Assembly: GCF_010729665.1 (NCBI RefSeq)
Contig: NZ_AP022610.1
Coordinates: 4,588,001 to 4,652,000, forward strand
Source: Mycolicibacterium madagascariense
GTDB taxonomy: Bacteria; Actinomycetota; Actinomycetes; Mycobacteriales; Mycobacteriaceae
Length of the DNA: 64,000 nt
Direction: 5' to 3'
Within the stretch, counting starts at the first letter, position 1; every line of letters starts with the position of its first letter. A program made the position numbers and the translations under genes. Of this stretch, positions 50,107 through 58,428 are shown piece after piece. The notes under the pieces are model-generated. The model ran no database searches. It was given only the letters and a program-made list of their open reading frames with translations, and was not told where the DNA came from.

Positions 50107-50183
50107 CCACCGACACCACCCCGCTCACCAAGCACCCAAAGCCGCAGTTGCACAACACGATTCGCTCAGAGGTGGGCAATAGG

Positions 50184-52349
50184 TCATCCCAGATCGAACG
50201 TCATCGTCACACTCGTCCCGGACACCGTGCCGTCGAAGGTGACGTCCCCACTGACCGCACGCATCAGCGGCACACCGCGCCCACGGGTCCGCGGGTTGGG
50301 GGCGGGTCGCTTCCACGACCCGAAATCCGAGACGTGGATGCAGATTCCGCGCCCCTGGGCCTCGGCGCACACCAGCAGCCGTCCCGGTTCCGCGTCGCGG
50401 TAGCCGTGCTCGATGCTGTTGGTGCACGCCTCGTTGACGACGAGCACGATGTCCCCGGCCAGCTCGTCGGGGATCCCGGTGGCGCGCAGCCACCTGGTGA
50501 GCTGATCCCTGATGTCGGCGAGGCGATCAGGCGTCGCCACGACGTCGATCTCCAGCGGAGCGGGCGGCCGGCGATAGACCACGATCGCGACGTCGTCGTC
50601 GAAACCACCCCGCGGCGCAAGCTTGTCGAGGACGGCGTCCGCGACGACGTCCGCCGGTTCCTCGACCGTCTCGGCCAGCACCTCGCCGGCTCGGCGAATG
50701 CCGTTGTCTATCACGTCTTCTCGTCGTTCGACCAAGCCGTCGGTGTAGAGCATGAGGGTGGAGTTGGGCGCCAGCGTCACCGACTCCTGCGGACGCGGCC
50801 CCGCCTTGCGCACCGCGAGCGGCACCGAGGTGGCTTCGGTCAGCATCTGTGGCTCGACGCCGGGTACGGCCAGCAGCGCGGGCACGTGCCCGGCACTGCT
50901 GTAGTCCATCTCCCCCGTCCGGGTGTCGATGATGCCGACGAACACGGTGGTGCAGAACGCCCCCGCGATCAGCGCTGCCGCCGAGTCGAGCTCGTCGAGG
51001 AGCCGACCCGGCGCGGTGCCGTTGACCAGCAGGACGCGCGCCGAGCTCCGCAGCTGTCCCATCACCGCGGCGGACGCCAAACCGCTTCCGACGCAATCGC
51101 CGACGATGATGCCGATCCGATGGTCGCCGATCGCCAGCACGTCGTACCAGTCTCCGCCGATCTCCAGCGGCGAGACCGCAGGCTCGTACCGGACGGCGAA
51201 TCCCACGGGCGGTTTCGTCGTGGGCATCATCGTGCGCTGCAGGGTCAGCGACGCCTCCCGCGCGGTCTCGAACTGCCGGACGTGCTGCACGGCCAGGCTG
51301 AGGTGTCCGACGAGCGCGGTGATGAGGAGCCGGTCGTCCTCGCTGACGTACCGCGGCTCACCGTGCTGCAGCCACAGCGCCGTGGGCGCGCCACCGGACA
51401 GCACCGCCATCATGCCGAGCCACGGACCCGCGGGCCCGGCCGTGCCGATCGCCCTGACCGACAGCGGCGGCCACACCCTTGCCTCGTCGAACCTGTCGCG
51501 CAGGAACGGATCCAGCTCGCGCCACGACGTCACCTCGGGTGACCCCGCCACCTGGACGACGGACGCGCCACCCGTCCTGTCCCACGTCACCGCCGTCACG
51601 CCGTGGAGGTCGATCGTGCTCCGCAGTTCGTCGAGCAGGATGTCCAGCACCTCGGCGACGCTGGTGGCGATGCCCACTGCGGTGGCCAACCGGACCACGG
51701 CGCTCTCGCGGGCCGCTGATGCCCGCGCCGCGGTCACGTCCCTGATCGTGCCGACGAAGGCGTTGCGCTGGCCGCCACCCGCCGTCACCGAGTTGATGCT
51801 GACCTCGGCACAGCTGAGGTGGCCGTCGGGATGGCGGATGGGCGTCTCGGACTGCAGGCTCCCCAGTCGGAACAGGGCCGACAGCCGCCGCCTGGCGTCG
51901 TCCTCGTCGGTCAGCCACGGGTAGGGCCACGCATAGGGCAGCCCCTCGGCGCCGTAGCCGGTGATGGTGCCGAACGCATCGTTGACCTCGACGATGGTGC
52001 CCGACCGGTCGACGACGAAGAAGCCCTCCTGCAGCGAATTCACCAGCGCCGTCTGAAAGGCGTCGCGGTTCTCGAAGTGGTCCGCCCGGGCCCGCTGGGC
52101 CTCGTAGCGCAGGGCCGGTTCCCGCGCGGCGGCATCGACCGCGGCCAGCGTCTCCAGCAGGAACGGCTGGGCATCCGCCTGGCGATCGCCGACCCGCCGG
52201 AAGTGATCGGCCACCAGGTCGGCCACGCCGATGCCCTCGCGCGCCGCGCTGCGGCCCAGGTCGCGTGCCGCAGCGAGGTGCTCCGGCCCGCCCTCGGCGA
52301 GGTAGCTGCGCAGCGCCGTGGCGTAGCTGGCGAACCAGTCGTCACCCAT
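50184..52349 (-). CDS. PAS-GAF-PP2C-HATPase sigma-regulator (RsbU/RsbW fusion)
   Basis: A 721-residue soluble multidomain regulator. An alpha-helical N-terminal domain (1-90) resembles RsbRD/RsbU N-regions, followed by PAS (95-215; LVNSLQEGFFVVDRSGTIVE) and GAF-like (220-370). A PP2C phosphatase (380-585) has LEIGGDWYDVL and VGDCVGSGLASAAVMG. An RsbW-type anti-sigma kinase (595-720) has N-box IVLVVNEACTNSIEHGY, SDFGSWK and RGRGVPLMRAV. It combines opposing phosphatase and kinase roles, as in M. tuberculosis Rv1364c but without the terminal STAS; a separate STAS gene is divergent at 52654. ATG 52349. Confidence 0.93.
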   Translation of the reverse strand: MGDDWFASYATALRSYLAEGGPEHLAAARDLGRSAAREGIGVADLVADHFRRVGDRQADAQPFLLETLAAVDAAAREPALRYEAQRARADHFENRDAFQTALVNSLQEGFFVVDRSGTIVEVNDAFGTITGYGAEGLPYAWPYPWLTDEDDARRRLSALFRLGSLQSETPIRHPDGHLSCAEVSINSVTAGGGQRNAFVGTIRDVTAARASAARESAVVRLATAVGIATSVAEVLDILLDELRSTIDLHGVTAVTWDRTGGASVVQVAGSPEVTSWRELDPFLRDRFDEARVWPPLSVRAIGTAGPAGPWLGMMAVLSGGAPTALWLQHGEPRYVSEDDRLLITALVGHLSLAVQHVRQFETAREASLTLQRTMMPTTKPPVGFAVRYEPAVSPLEIGGDWYDVLAIGDHRIGIIVGDCVGSGLASAAVMGQLRSSARVLLVNGTAPGRLLDELDSAAALIAGAFCTTVFVGIIDTRTGEMDYSSAGHVPALLAVPGVEPQMLTEATSVPLAVRKAGPRPQESVTLAPNSTLMLYTDGLVERREDVIDNGIRRAGEVLAETVEEPADVVADAVLDKLAPRGGFDDDVAIVVYRRPPAPLEIDVVATPDRLADIRDQLTRWLRATGIPDELAGDIVLVVNEACTNSIEHGYRDAEPGRLLVCAEAQGRGICIHVSDFGSWKRPAPNPRTRGRGVPLMRAVSGDVTFDGTVSGTSVTMTFDLG

Positions 52350-52653
52350 CAGATCGCACCCCCGGGGCAGGCCCCGACAGAGACGTCGTGCGGCGCGCGC
52401 GGGGGTTTTCCCTCAGCATCGTGCGCAACCGCAACCTCGTCGCTGTCAGAGCCGGAGTCCACGTCCTCACTTCACTCGTCGTTCCGCCGCGCAGGGTGGC
52501 TCACCTCGCGCAACGCCACCTTCGGGCGCACGACTGATCTTGACATTAGCCTGATCGGTGACGTGCTCACCGCCGACTCGCTAATGTCCAGCGAATCGTC
52601 GAGCACTAGGCTTGGCGAGCATCGTCGGGATGAGCACGAGGGAGGGATGGCCG
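52350..52653. other. Divergent control region with a 9-bp inverted repeat
   Basis: A 304-base gap between the PAS-GAF-PP2C protein and the STAS gene with no coding signal. GACATTAGC (52542-52550) and GCTAATGTC (52580-52588) form an exact inverted repeat separated by 29 bases and are unusually AT-rich here. The first half is part of TTGACATTAG. The region probably carries both promoters and an operator. Confidence 0.6.
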
Positions 52654-53007
52654 TTGTCAGCAGCCGATGCAATCTCGACGTCGGTGGACCGTCGGGACGG
52701 GATCACCGTGCTGTTGGTGGATGGAGTCGTGGATCTCGCGACGTCGCCACCACTGGAAGAACTCCTCGCCGAACTGATCGAGGAGGAGCCCACGGCGCTC
52801 GTCGTCGACCTCACGGACGTCTCGTTCCTCGCGTCGGTCGGCCTGCGCATCCTCGCCGAGACCCACGAAAGAGTCGGCGGCACGGGCAAGTTCGCGGTGG
52901 TGGCGACCGGACCCGTCACGGCGCGCCCCATCCAGCTCACCAAACTCGACGAGTTCCTGGCCCTATACCCCACGCTGGACGACGCGCTCACCGCCCTGCG
53001 TGCCTAG
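52654..53007 (+). CDS. STAS-domain anti-anti-sigma factor (RsbV-like)
   Basis: A 117-residue STAS protein with the fold landmarks GITVLLVDGVVDLATSPPLE, ALVVDLTDVSFLASVGLRIL and FAVVATGPVTARPIQLTKLD. The antagonist serine is in place (FLASVGL, equivalent to DSSG/ASG sites), so it should be phosphorylated by an RsbW-type kinase and reactivated by a PP2C. TTG 52654 is chosen because GGAGGGATGG (52641-52650) is well placed before it. ATG 52630 or TTG 52612 would lengthen the protein. It is the likely partner of the adjacent divergent PP2C/HATPase protein. Confidence 0.88.
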   Translation: MSAADAISTSVDRRDGITVLLVDGVVDLATSPPLEELLAELIEEEPTALVVDLTDVSFLASVGLRILAETHERVGGTGKFAVVATGPVTARPIQLTKLDEFLALYPTLDDALTALRA

Positions 53008-53165
53008 CGAGTCCGCGCACTGGCTCCGCTCGCGGGTGCGCCCCGGTAGGGTCGGTGCACTGTCAAGCAGCGGCAGCACCTCCGGCGCGGGGGACTCGCA
53101 CCTTCGCGCCACGCAGTGGGTCGATGGTGCCCAGGCCGTGCATGACGTCGTGAAGAAGGTGATCG

Positions 53166-54374
53166 GTGGTCCCCCTGCACGGGCTTGATCCGACGACCGG
53201 CGTCGGCATGGGGGCTCAGACCCGGCCGCTGTCGGTGCTGTTGGTCGAGGACGACCGCGGCGACGCCCTGCTCGTCGAGGAACTCGTCGCCGAGGCCAAC
53301 ATCGAGATCACCATGGTGTGGGCCGCGTCGATCGCCGACGCCGAGCGCGAGCTGACGCTGTCGGCGCCCGACTGCGTGCTGCTCGACCTGAACCTGCCCG
53401 ACGCCAACGGCATCGCCGCCCTCGCCCGCGTCGCGGCGTGCGACCCGACGATCCCGATCGTCGTGCTCACCGGCCTGACCGACGAACACTTCGGCGTATC
53501 CGCGTTGGCCTCCGGAGCGCAGGACTACCTGGTCAAAGGCCGCGTCGAGGCCGAGATGCTGCGCAGGGCGCTGCTCTATGCGATCGAGCGCAAGCGCGCC
53601 GAGCTGACCTCGGCCGACCTGCGGGCCAGTCAGCTGCGGGCCGCGGAGAACGCGCGGCTGGAACGCGGCCTGCTGCCGTCGCCCCTGTTGCTGGGCGACC
53701 CCGGCGTCGACATCGTCGCCACCTACCGTCCGAGCCGCCAGAACGCGTTGCTCGGCGGCGATTTCTACGACTTCGTGCAAACCCCGGACCGGACCGTCCA
53801 CGTCATGGTCGGCGACGTGTCGGGGCACGGACCCGACGAGGCCGCCCTCGGCGTCGCGCTGCGCATCGGGTGGCGCGCCCTGACCTTCGCCGGGCTGCGC
53901 GGCAGCGAACGCATGCGCCAGCTCGAGCGCCTCCTGCGCGCCGAGAGTCCCGGCAGCGGGATCTTCGCGACCGTGCTCAGCCTCGCCATCTCCACCGACG
54001 ACCTGCGGTTCACCGCGGTGCGCGCCGGGCACCCCGGCATGCTGGTGCACGGCCCCGATTCGGTCGAGTGGCTCGAACCACCCGCCGGACCCGCCCTCGG
54101 GCTCGGCGTCGGCGAATGGCCGATCAACGAGCTCGAGTTGCCCATCGGCCACGGTCTGCTGCTGCTCACCGACGGCCTGTTCGAGGGCCACTCCGGCGTC
54201 GGCAACCAGCGCCTCGGCGAGGACGGGCTGCTCGAGTTGGCCAAGGAGCGCGCCGACCTGCCGGGGGCCGCGTTCGTCGACGCCCTGATCGACGGCGCGC
54301 AGGAGCGGGCCGCGCAGCACGGCGGGCTCTCCGACGACATCGCCGTCGTCCGGGTGGAGAGGACGCGACGGTGA
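53166..54374 (+). CDS. Response regulator-PP2C phosphatase
   Basis: A 402-residue fusion. An N-terminal receiver (about 22-140) has VEDDRGD, the phospho-acceptor Asp in VLLDLNLPDANG and the Lys in DYLVKGR. A helical linker (AIERKRAELTSADLRASQLR) and a PP2C domain (about 180-400) follow, with LGGDFYDFVQ, VGDVSGHGPDEAALG and HGLLLLTDGLFEGH. Phosphorylation of the receiver would switch the phosphatase, coupling a histidine kinase to partner switching. GTG 53166 is taken; ATG 53208 (MGAQTRPLSV) is also good. It overlaps the histidine-kinase start as GTGA (54371-54374). Confidence 0.92.
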   Translation: MVPLHGLDPTTGVGMGAQTRPLSVLLVEDDRGDALLVEELVAEANIEITMVWAASIADAERELTLSAPDCVLLDLNLPDANGIAALARVAACDPTIPIVVLTGLTDEHFGVSALASGAQDYLVKGRVEAEMLRRALLYAIERKRAELTSADLRASQLRAAENARLERGLLPSPLLLGDPGVDIVATYRPSRQNALLGGDFYDFVQTPDRTVHVMVGDVSGHGPDEAALGVALRIGWRALTFAGLRGSERMRQLERLLRAESPGSGIFATVLSLAISTDDLRFTAVRAGHPGMLVHGPDSVEWLEPPAGPALGLGVGEWPINELELPIGHGLLLLTDGLFEGHSGVGNQRLGEDGLLELAKERADLPGAAFVDALIDGAQERAAQHGGLSDDIAVVRVERTRR

Positions 54375-55957
54375 CCGCGCCGACACCGCGGCGTTCCTCA
54401 CCGCTGACCGTCCAAGGCTGGCAAACCCTGGTGCTGGGCATCATGGGTGTGCTGGTGCTCGGCGCCGGCGTCGCGGGCGCGCTGCTGCTGAACCAGACCG
54501 ACGTGGTGTCGCACCGCCTGATCGACCAGATCCAGCCGGCCCGGTCGGCGGCCTACCAGCTGCAGGCGGCGCTGCGGGACCAGGAGACCGCGATCCGCGG
54601 GTATGCGATCTCCGCGGACCGCCAGTTCCTCGCGCCGTACTTCGAGGGCCGCGACGCCGAGGCCGCGGCGGCCGCTCAGGTCCGATCGCACTCCGACGGC
54701 CGCGCCGACCTGGTCGCCGACCTCGACGCCATCGAGCAGGCGGCCGCCTCCTGGCGCACGCGGTTCGCCGAACCCCTGATCGCCAGCATCACCCCCGGCC
54801 GTCCCGCGTTCGTCAGCGCGGCGCTCGCCGACCGCGGCAAGGTCGAATTCGACCGCATCCGAACGCTTTTCGCCTCGCAGAACGACCACCTCGCGGCGGC
54901 TCGCACCGCAGGCCTGAACAACCTGCACGACATTCGCCTGTGGCGCAACGGCGTGCTGATCGGCATCGTCGTCGCCCTGCTCGCCACCGCCATCGCCCTG
55001 GCGGTCGTGATGCGCATCGCGGTGGTCCGACCGCTGGAGGCACTGGCCGCGTCATGCCGCCGCATCACCGAGTCCGACTTCTCCGAACGGATCGTTCCGC
55101 AGGGCCCCAAGGACATTCGCGGCATCGCCGTCGACGTCGAGAACATGCGGCAGCGGATCGTCGCCGAGTTGGAGGCGTCCCGCCTGGCGGGCGCGCAACT
55201 GGACGAGCAGGCCATCGAATTGCGGCGCTCCAACGCCGAACTCGAGCAGTTCGCCTACGTGGCGTCCCACGACCTGCAGGAGCCGCTGCGCAAGGTGACG
55301 TCCTTCTGCCAACTCCTCGAGAAGCGCTACGGCGACCAGCTCGACGAGCGCGGCGTGGAGTACATCGCGTTCGCGGTCGACGGCGCCAAGCGCATGCAGA
55401 TCCTCATCAACGACCTGCTGACCTTCTCCCGCGTCGGGCGACTCAACTCGGCGCAGACCGACGTCGAACTCGACGCGGCGCTGGACGCCGCACTGGCCAA
55501 TCTCACCATGGCCGTGGAGGATTCGAACGCCGACATCGTGCGCCCGACCGACCCGCTGCCCACCGTCTCGGGGGACCCCACCCTGCTCGCCATGCTGTGG
55601 CAGAACCTCCTCGGGAACGCGATCAAGTTCCGGCGCGAGGGCGTGGCGCCCCGCATCGTGATCGAATGCGCACCGCACGACGACGGTCAGTGGCTGATCA
55701 CGGTGTCGGACAACGGCATTGGGATCGCACCGGAGTTCGTCGACAAGGTGTTCGTCATCTTCCAGCGGTTGCACGGCCGCGACAGCTACGGCGGCACGGG
55801 CATCGGCCTCGCGCTGTGCAAGAAGATCGTCGAACATCACGGCGGCGCCGTCTGGATCGACACGTCCTACACCGAGGGGACGCGGTTCCGCTTCACCCTG
55901 CCGCAGCTCGTGCCCGCCCCCACTCCCGAGTTCGCCATGGAAGGAACGACCCAATGA
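54371..55957 (+). CDS. Sensor histidine kinase with CHASE3 and HAMP
   Basis: A 528-residue membrane kinase. TM1 (about 17-37, LVLGIMGVLVLGAGVAGALL), a CHASE3-like helical extracytoplasmic region (AAYQLQAALRDQETAIRGYA), TM2 (about 195-218) and HAMP follow. The H-box is YVASHDLQEPLRKVTSFCQL with His near 300, and the ATPase has WQNLLGNAIKFRR (N), SDNGIGIAPEF (G1) and GGTGIGLALCKKI (G2). The kinase core resembles phytochrome-type kinases (HWE-unlike). GTG 54371 overlaps the PP2C gene and ATGA links it to the next response regulator, so three genes form one operon. The signal is unknown. Confidence 0.94.
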   Translation: MTAPTPRRSSPLTVQGWQTLVLGIMGVLVLGAGVAGALLLNQTDVVSHRLIDQIQPARSAAYQLQAALRDQETAIRGYAISADRQFLAPYFEGRDAEAAAAAQVRSHSDGRADLVADLDAIEQAAASWRTRFAEPLIASITPGRPAFVSAALADRGKVEFDRIRTLFASQNDHLAAARTAGLNNLHDIRLWRNGVLIGIVVALLATAIALAVVMRIAVVRPLEALAASCRRITESDFSERIVPQGPKDIRGIAVDVENMRQRIVAELEASRLAGAQLDEQAIELRRSNAELEQFAYVASHDLQEPLRKVTSFCQLLEKRYGDQLDERGVEYIAFAVDGAKRMQILINDLLTFSRVGRLNSAQTDVELDAALDAALANLTMAVEDSNADIVRPTDPLPTVSGDPTLLAMLWQNLLGNAIKFRREGVAPRIVIECAPHDDGQWLITVSDNGIGIAPEFVDKVFVIFQRLHGRDSYGGTGIGLALCKKIVEHHGGAVWIDTSYTEGTRFRFTLPQLVPAPTPEFAMEGTTQ

Positions 55958-56394
55958 CCCCAGCCGGCCGACCGATCGACGTGCTCCTCGTGGAGGACGA
56001 CCCCGGTGACGAGCTCATCACCCGGGAAGCCTTCGAGCACAACAAGATCAAGAACAACCTGCACGTCGCGCACGACGGCGAGGAGGGCCTGGACTTCCTC
56101 TACCGGCGCAACGGCTTCGAGGACGCGCCGCGGCCCGACCTGATCCTGCTCGACCTGAACCTGCCCAAGTACGACGGCAGGCAGCTGCTGGAGCAGATCA
56201 AGTCCGACGCCGACCTGAACCACATTCCGGTCGTCGTGCTGACGACCTCCTCGGCCGAGGAGGACATCCTGCGCAGTTACAAGCTGCACGCCAACGCCTA
56301 CGTCACCAAGCCGGTCGACCTCGACCAGTTCATGAACGCGGTGCGCCAGATCGACGAGTTCTTCGTGCAGGTGGTGCGGCTCCCCCAGGGCTAG
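55954..56394 (+). CDS. Single-domain response regulator (Rcp1-like)
   Basis: A 146-residue receiver with no output domain. It has LLVEDDPGDELIT, the acceptor Asp in LILLDLNLPKYDG, VVLTTSSAEED and the conserved Lys in TKPVDLDQF. It is of the Rcp1 type found with phytochrome-like kinases. The ATG at 55954 overlaps the kinase stop. As the second receiver in the operon it may act as a phosphate sink or shuttle that tunes phosphorylation of the response-regulator-PP2C. Confidence 0.95.
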   Translation: MTPAGRPIDVLLVEDDPGDELITREAFEHNKIKNNLHVAHDGEEGLDFLYRRNGFEDAPRPDLILLDLNLPKYDGRQLLEQIKSDADLNHIPVVVLTTSSAEEDILRSYKLHANAYVTKPVDLDQFMNAVRQIDEFFVQVVRLPQG

Positions 56395-56401
56395 CCCGGC
56401 G

Positions 56402-56995
56402 TCAGCCGTCCAGTCCCATCAGGCGTGGGACGAGCTCGATGAGGGTGGCGCGCAACACGTCGTCGTCGACGTCGGCCACCAGGGGGTTGACCACCGAGCC
56501 GGCGATGGCCGCCGACATGATGGCCGCCGACACCCTGGCCTTGGTGTCATCGCGCTGGTCGAGCAGGACGCCGTAGAGCCGGCGCATGAACTGCAGGAAC
56601 GGCGGGTGCTCCCCGAGGATGCGCACGATCACCGGGTCGCTGGTCAGGGTGCCCACCCACTGGCGACGGGTGACGGCCAGATCGATCAGCTGGATCAGCA
56701 ACGTCCGGCGCGCCTCCTCCGGTCGTTCGTCGGCCTCGGCGGCGAGCAGCGCGTCCTGCAGGATGGCCAGCTCGTTCTCGGTCACGGCGATGACGATGTC
56801 GTTCTTCGACCGGTACTGGTGGTACACGGCGGCCTTGGTCACCCCGACCGCGTCGGCGATCATCTGCAGGGACGTACCGCTGACACCGTGGCTGCCGATG
56901 AGGTCGAGCGCGGCCGCCAGGATGCGCTGCTGCGGGCGGCTACGCGTCAGGGTGCCGAACGGCCCCTCTGCCCGCTCCCCCTCGGATACCACCAC
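56402..56995 (-). CDS. TetR-family regulator
   Basis: A 197-residue repressor. HTH: ALDLIGSHGVSGTSLQMIAD, then AVGVTKAAVYHQYRSKNDIV. The helical C-terminal domain ends with IELVPRLMGLDG. GTG 56995 (MVVSEGERAEG) is used. It is divergent from the WS/DGAT gene (57055), 59 bases between starts, so it may control that gene and itself. It is convergent with the response regulator, 7 bases apart. Ligand unknown; a fatty acid or acyl-CoA would be sensible. Confidence 0.9.
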   Translation of the reverse strand: MVVSEGERAEGPFGTLTRSRPQQRILAAALDLIGSHGVSGTSLQMIADAVGVTKAAVYHQYRSKNDIVIAVTENELAILQDALLAAEADERPEEARRTLLIQLIDLAVTRRQWVGTLTSDPVIVRILGEHPPFLQFMRRLYGVLLDQRDDTKARVSAAIMSAAIAGSVVNPLVADVDDDVLRATLIELVPRLMGLDG

Positions 56996-57054
56996 GTCAG
57001 GTTACCGAGGGCATCAACGGGTGAATCACGAGCTGTGTGGGTACCGTCACACCC

Positions 57055-58419
57055 ATGAAGCTGATCTCGCCGACGGACTCGATGTTCCTCATCGGCGAAT
57101 CCCGTGAGCATCCGATGCACGTGGCCGGATTGCAGCTGTTCGAGCCACCCGAGGGATCCGGTCCCGACTTCATCAGGGACATGTACGAGACGATCTCCAA
57201 GAACGACGACTTCCAGCCGACGTTCCGCAAGCACCCCGCCCGCCTGCTGGGCGGTATCTCCAACGTGGCGTGGGCGTTCGACGACGACGTCGACATCGAC
57301 TACCACCTGCGGCGGTCGGCGCTGCCGCGACCCGGCCGGGTGCGCGATCTGCTGGAGCTGGTCTCCCGGCTGCACGGGACGCTGCTCGACCGGCACCGCC
57401 CGCTGTGGGAGGCCAGCCTCGTCGAGGGGCTCGCCGACGGTCGCTTCGCGGTGTACACGAAGATCCACCACTCGCTCCTCGACGGCGTCTCGGCTCAGCG
57501 GCTGACGATCCGGTCGATGTCCACCGACCCCGACGACCACGAGCTGCGGGTGCCGTGGACGCTCGGACCCAAGCCCCGGCGGGATCGCGGCGGTTCGCGG
57601 TCGCCGCTCCAATCCCTCACCGGCGCAGTCGGTTCGGTGGCCGCGCTGGCGCCGTCGACCCTGTCGATCGCGCGGGCCGCCCTGCTGGAACAGCAGCTGA
57701 CGCTGCCCTTCCGCGCGCCGAAGACGATGTTCAACGTGCCGATCGGCGGGGCCCGCCGCGCGGCCGCGCAGTCCTGGCCACTGGCGCGGTTCCGGGCCGT
57801 CAAGGAGGCCGCCTCCGGGGTCACCGTCAACGACGTCGTACTGGCGATGTGTGCGGGTGCGCTGCGGGCCTACCTCATCGAGCAGGACGCCCTGCCGGAC
57901 ACCCCGCTGGTGGCAATGGTTCCGGTGAGCCTGCGCGAGCAGGGCGAGGAGGACGCCGGCGGGAACATGGTCGGCACCATCCTGTGCAATCTCGCGACCG
58001 ACGTGAACGATCCCGCCAAGCGACTCGACGCCATCAGCACCTCGATGACCGACAACAAGAAGGTGTTCGCCGACCTGCCCCGCACCCAGGCGCTCGCGCT
58101 GTCGGCGTTCCTCGTCTCCGGCATCGCGCTGGGTCTGGTGCCCGGCTTCGTGTCCTCGGCACCGCCCCCGTTCAACATCGTGATCTCCAACGTGCCGGGC
58201 GCGCGAGAACCGTTGTACTGGAACGGAGCTCGGCTCGACGGCAACTATCCGCTATCGATCGCGCTCGACGGGCAGGCGCTCAACATCACGATGACCAACA
58301 ACGGCGACAACCTCGACTTCGGCCTCGTCGGCTGCCGCCGCAGCGTGCCCCACCTGCAACGCCTGCTGATGCACCTGGAGGACTCGCTCACCGACCTCGA
58401 ACGGGCCGTCGGCATCTGA
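57055..58419 (+). CDS. Wax ester synthase/diacylglycerol acyltransferase (WS/DGAT)
   Basis: A 454-residue acyltransferase that makes triacylglycerol or wax esters for lipid storage. It has the N-terminal SPTDSMFLIGESREHPMHV, the catalytic HHSLLDG (HHxxxDG) at about 138-144, and C-terminal motifs VVLAMCAGALRAYL and FNIVISNVPGAREPLYWNGA. ATG 57055 (MKLISPTDSM) is used since family members start there; 57037 would add six residues. A divergent TetR gene and a convergent ketosynthase-like gene (10 bases away) suggest a small lipid unit. Confidence 0.95.
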   Translation: MKLISPTDSMFLIGESREHPMHVAGLQLFEPPEGSGPDFIRDMYETISKNDDFQPTFRKHPARLLGGISNVAWAFDDDVDIDYHLRRSALPRPGRVRDLLELVSRLHGTLLDRHRPLWEASLVEGLADGRFAVYTKIHHSLLDGVSAQRLTIRSMSTDPDDHELRVPWTLGPKPRRDRGGSRSPLQSLTGAVGSVAALAPSTLSIARAALLEQQLTLPFRAPKTMFNVPIGGARRAAAQSWPLARFRAVKEAASGVTVNDVVLAMCAGALRAYLIEQDALPDTPLVAMVPVSLREQGEEDAGGNMVGTILCNLATDVNDPAKRLDAISTSMTDNKKVFADLPRTQALALSAFLVSGIALGLVPGFVSSAPPPFNIVISNVPGAREPLYWNGARLDGNYPLSIALDGQALNITMTNNGDNLDFGLVGCRRSVPHLQRLLMHLEDSLTDLERAVGI

Positions 58420-58428
58420 GCGGACGGG

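Noticed and set aside
57005..57040. GGTTA...GGGTG upstream of the WS/DGAT gene as a SigF promoter
   Set aside because: Spacing is 14 and both boxes are imperfect; could be chance in a region with many GGGT runs.
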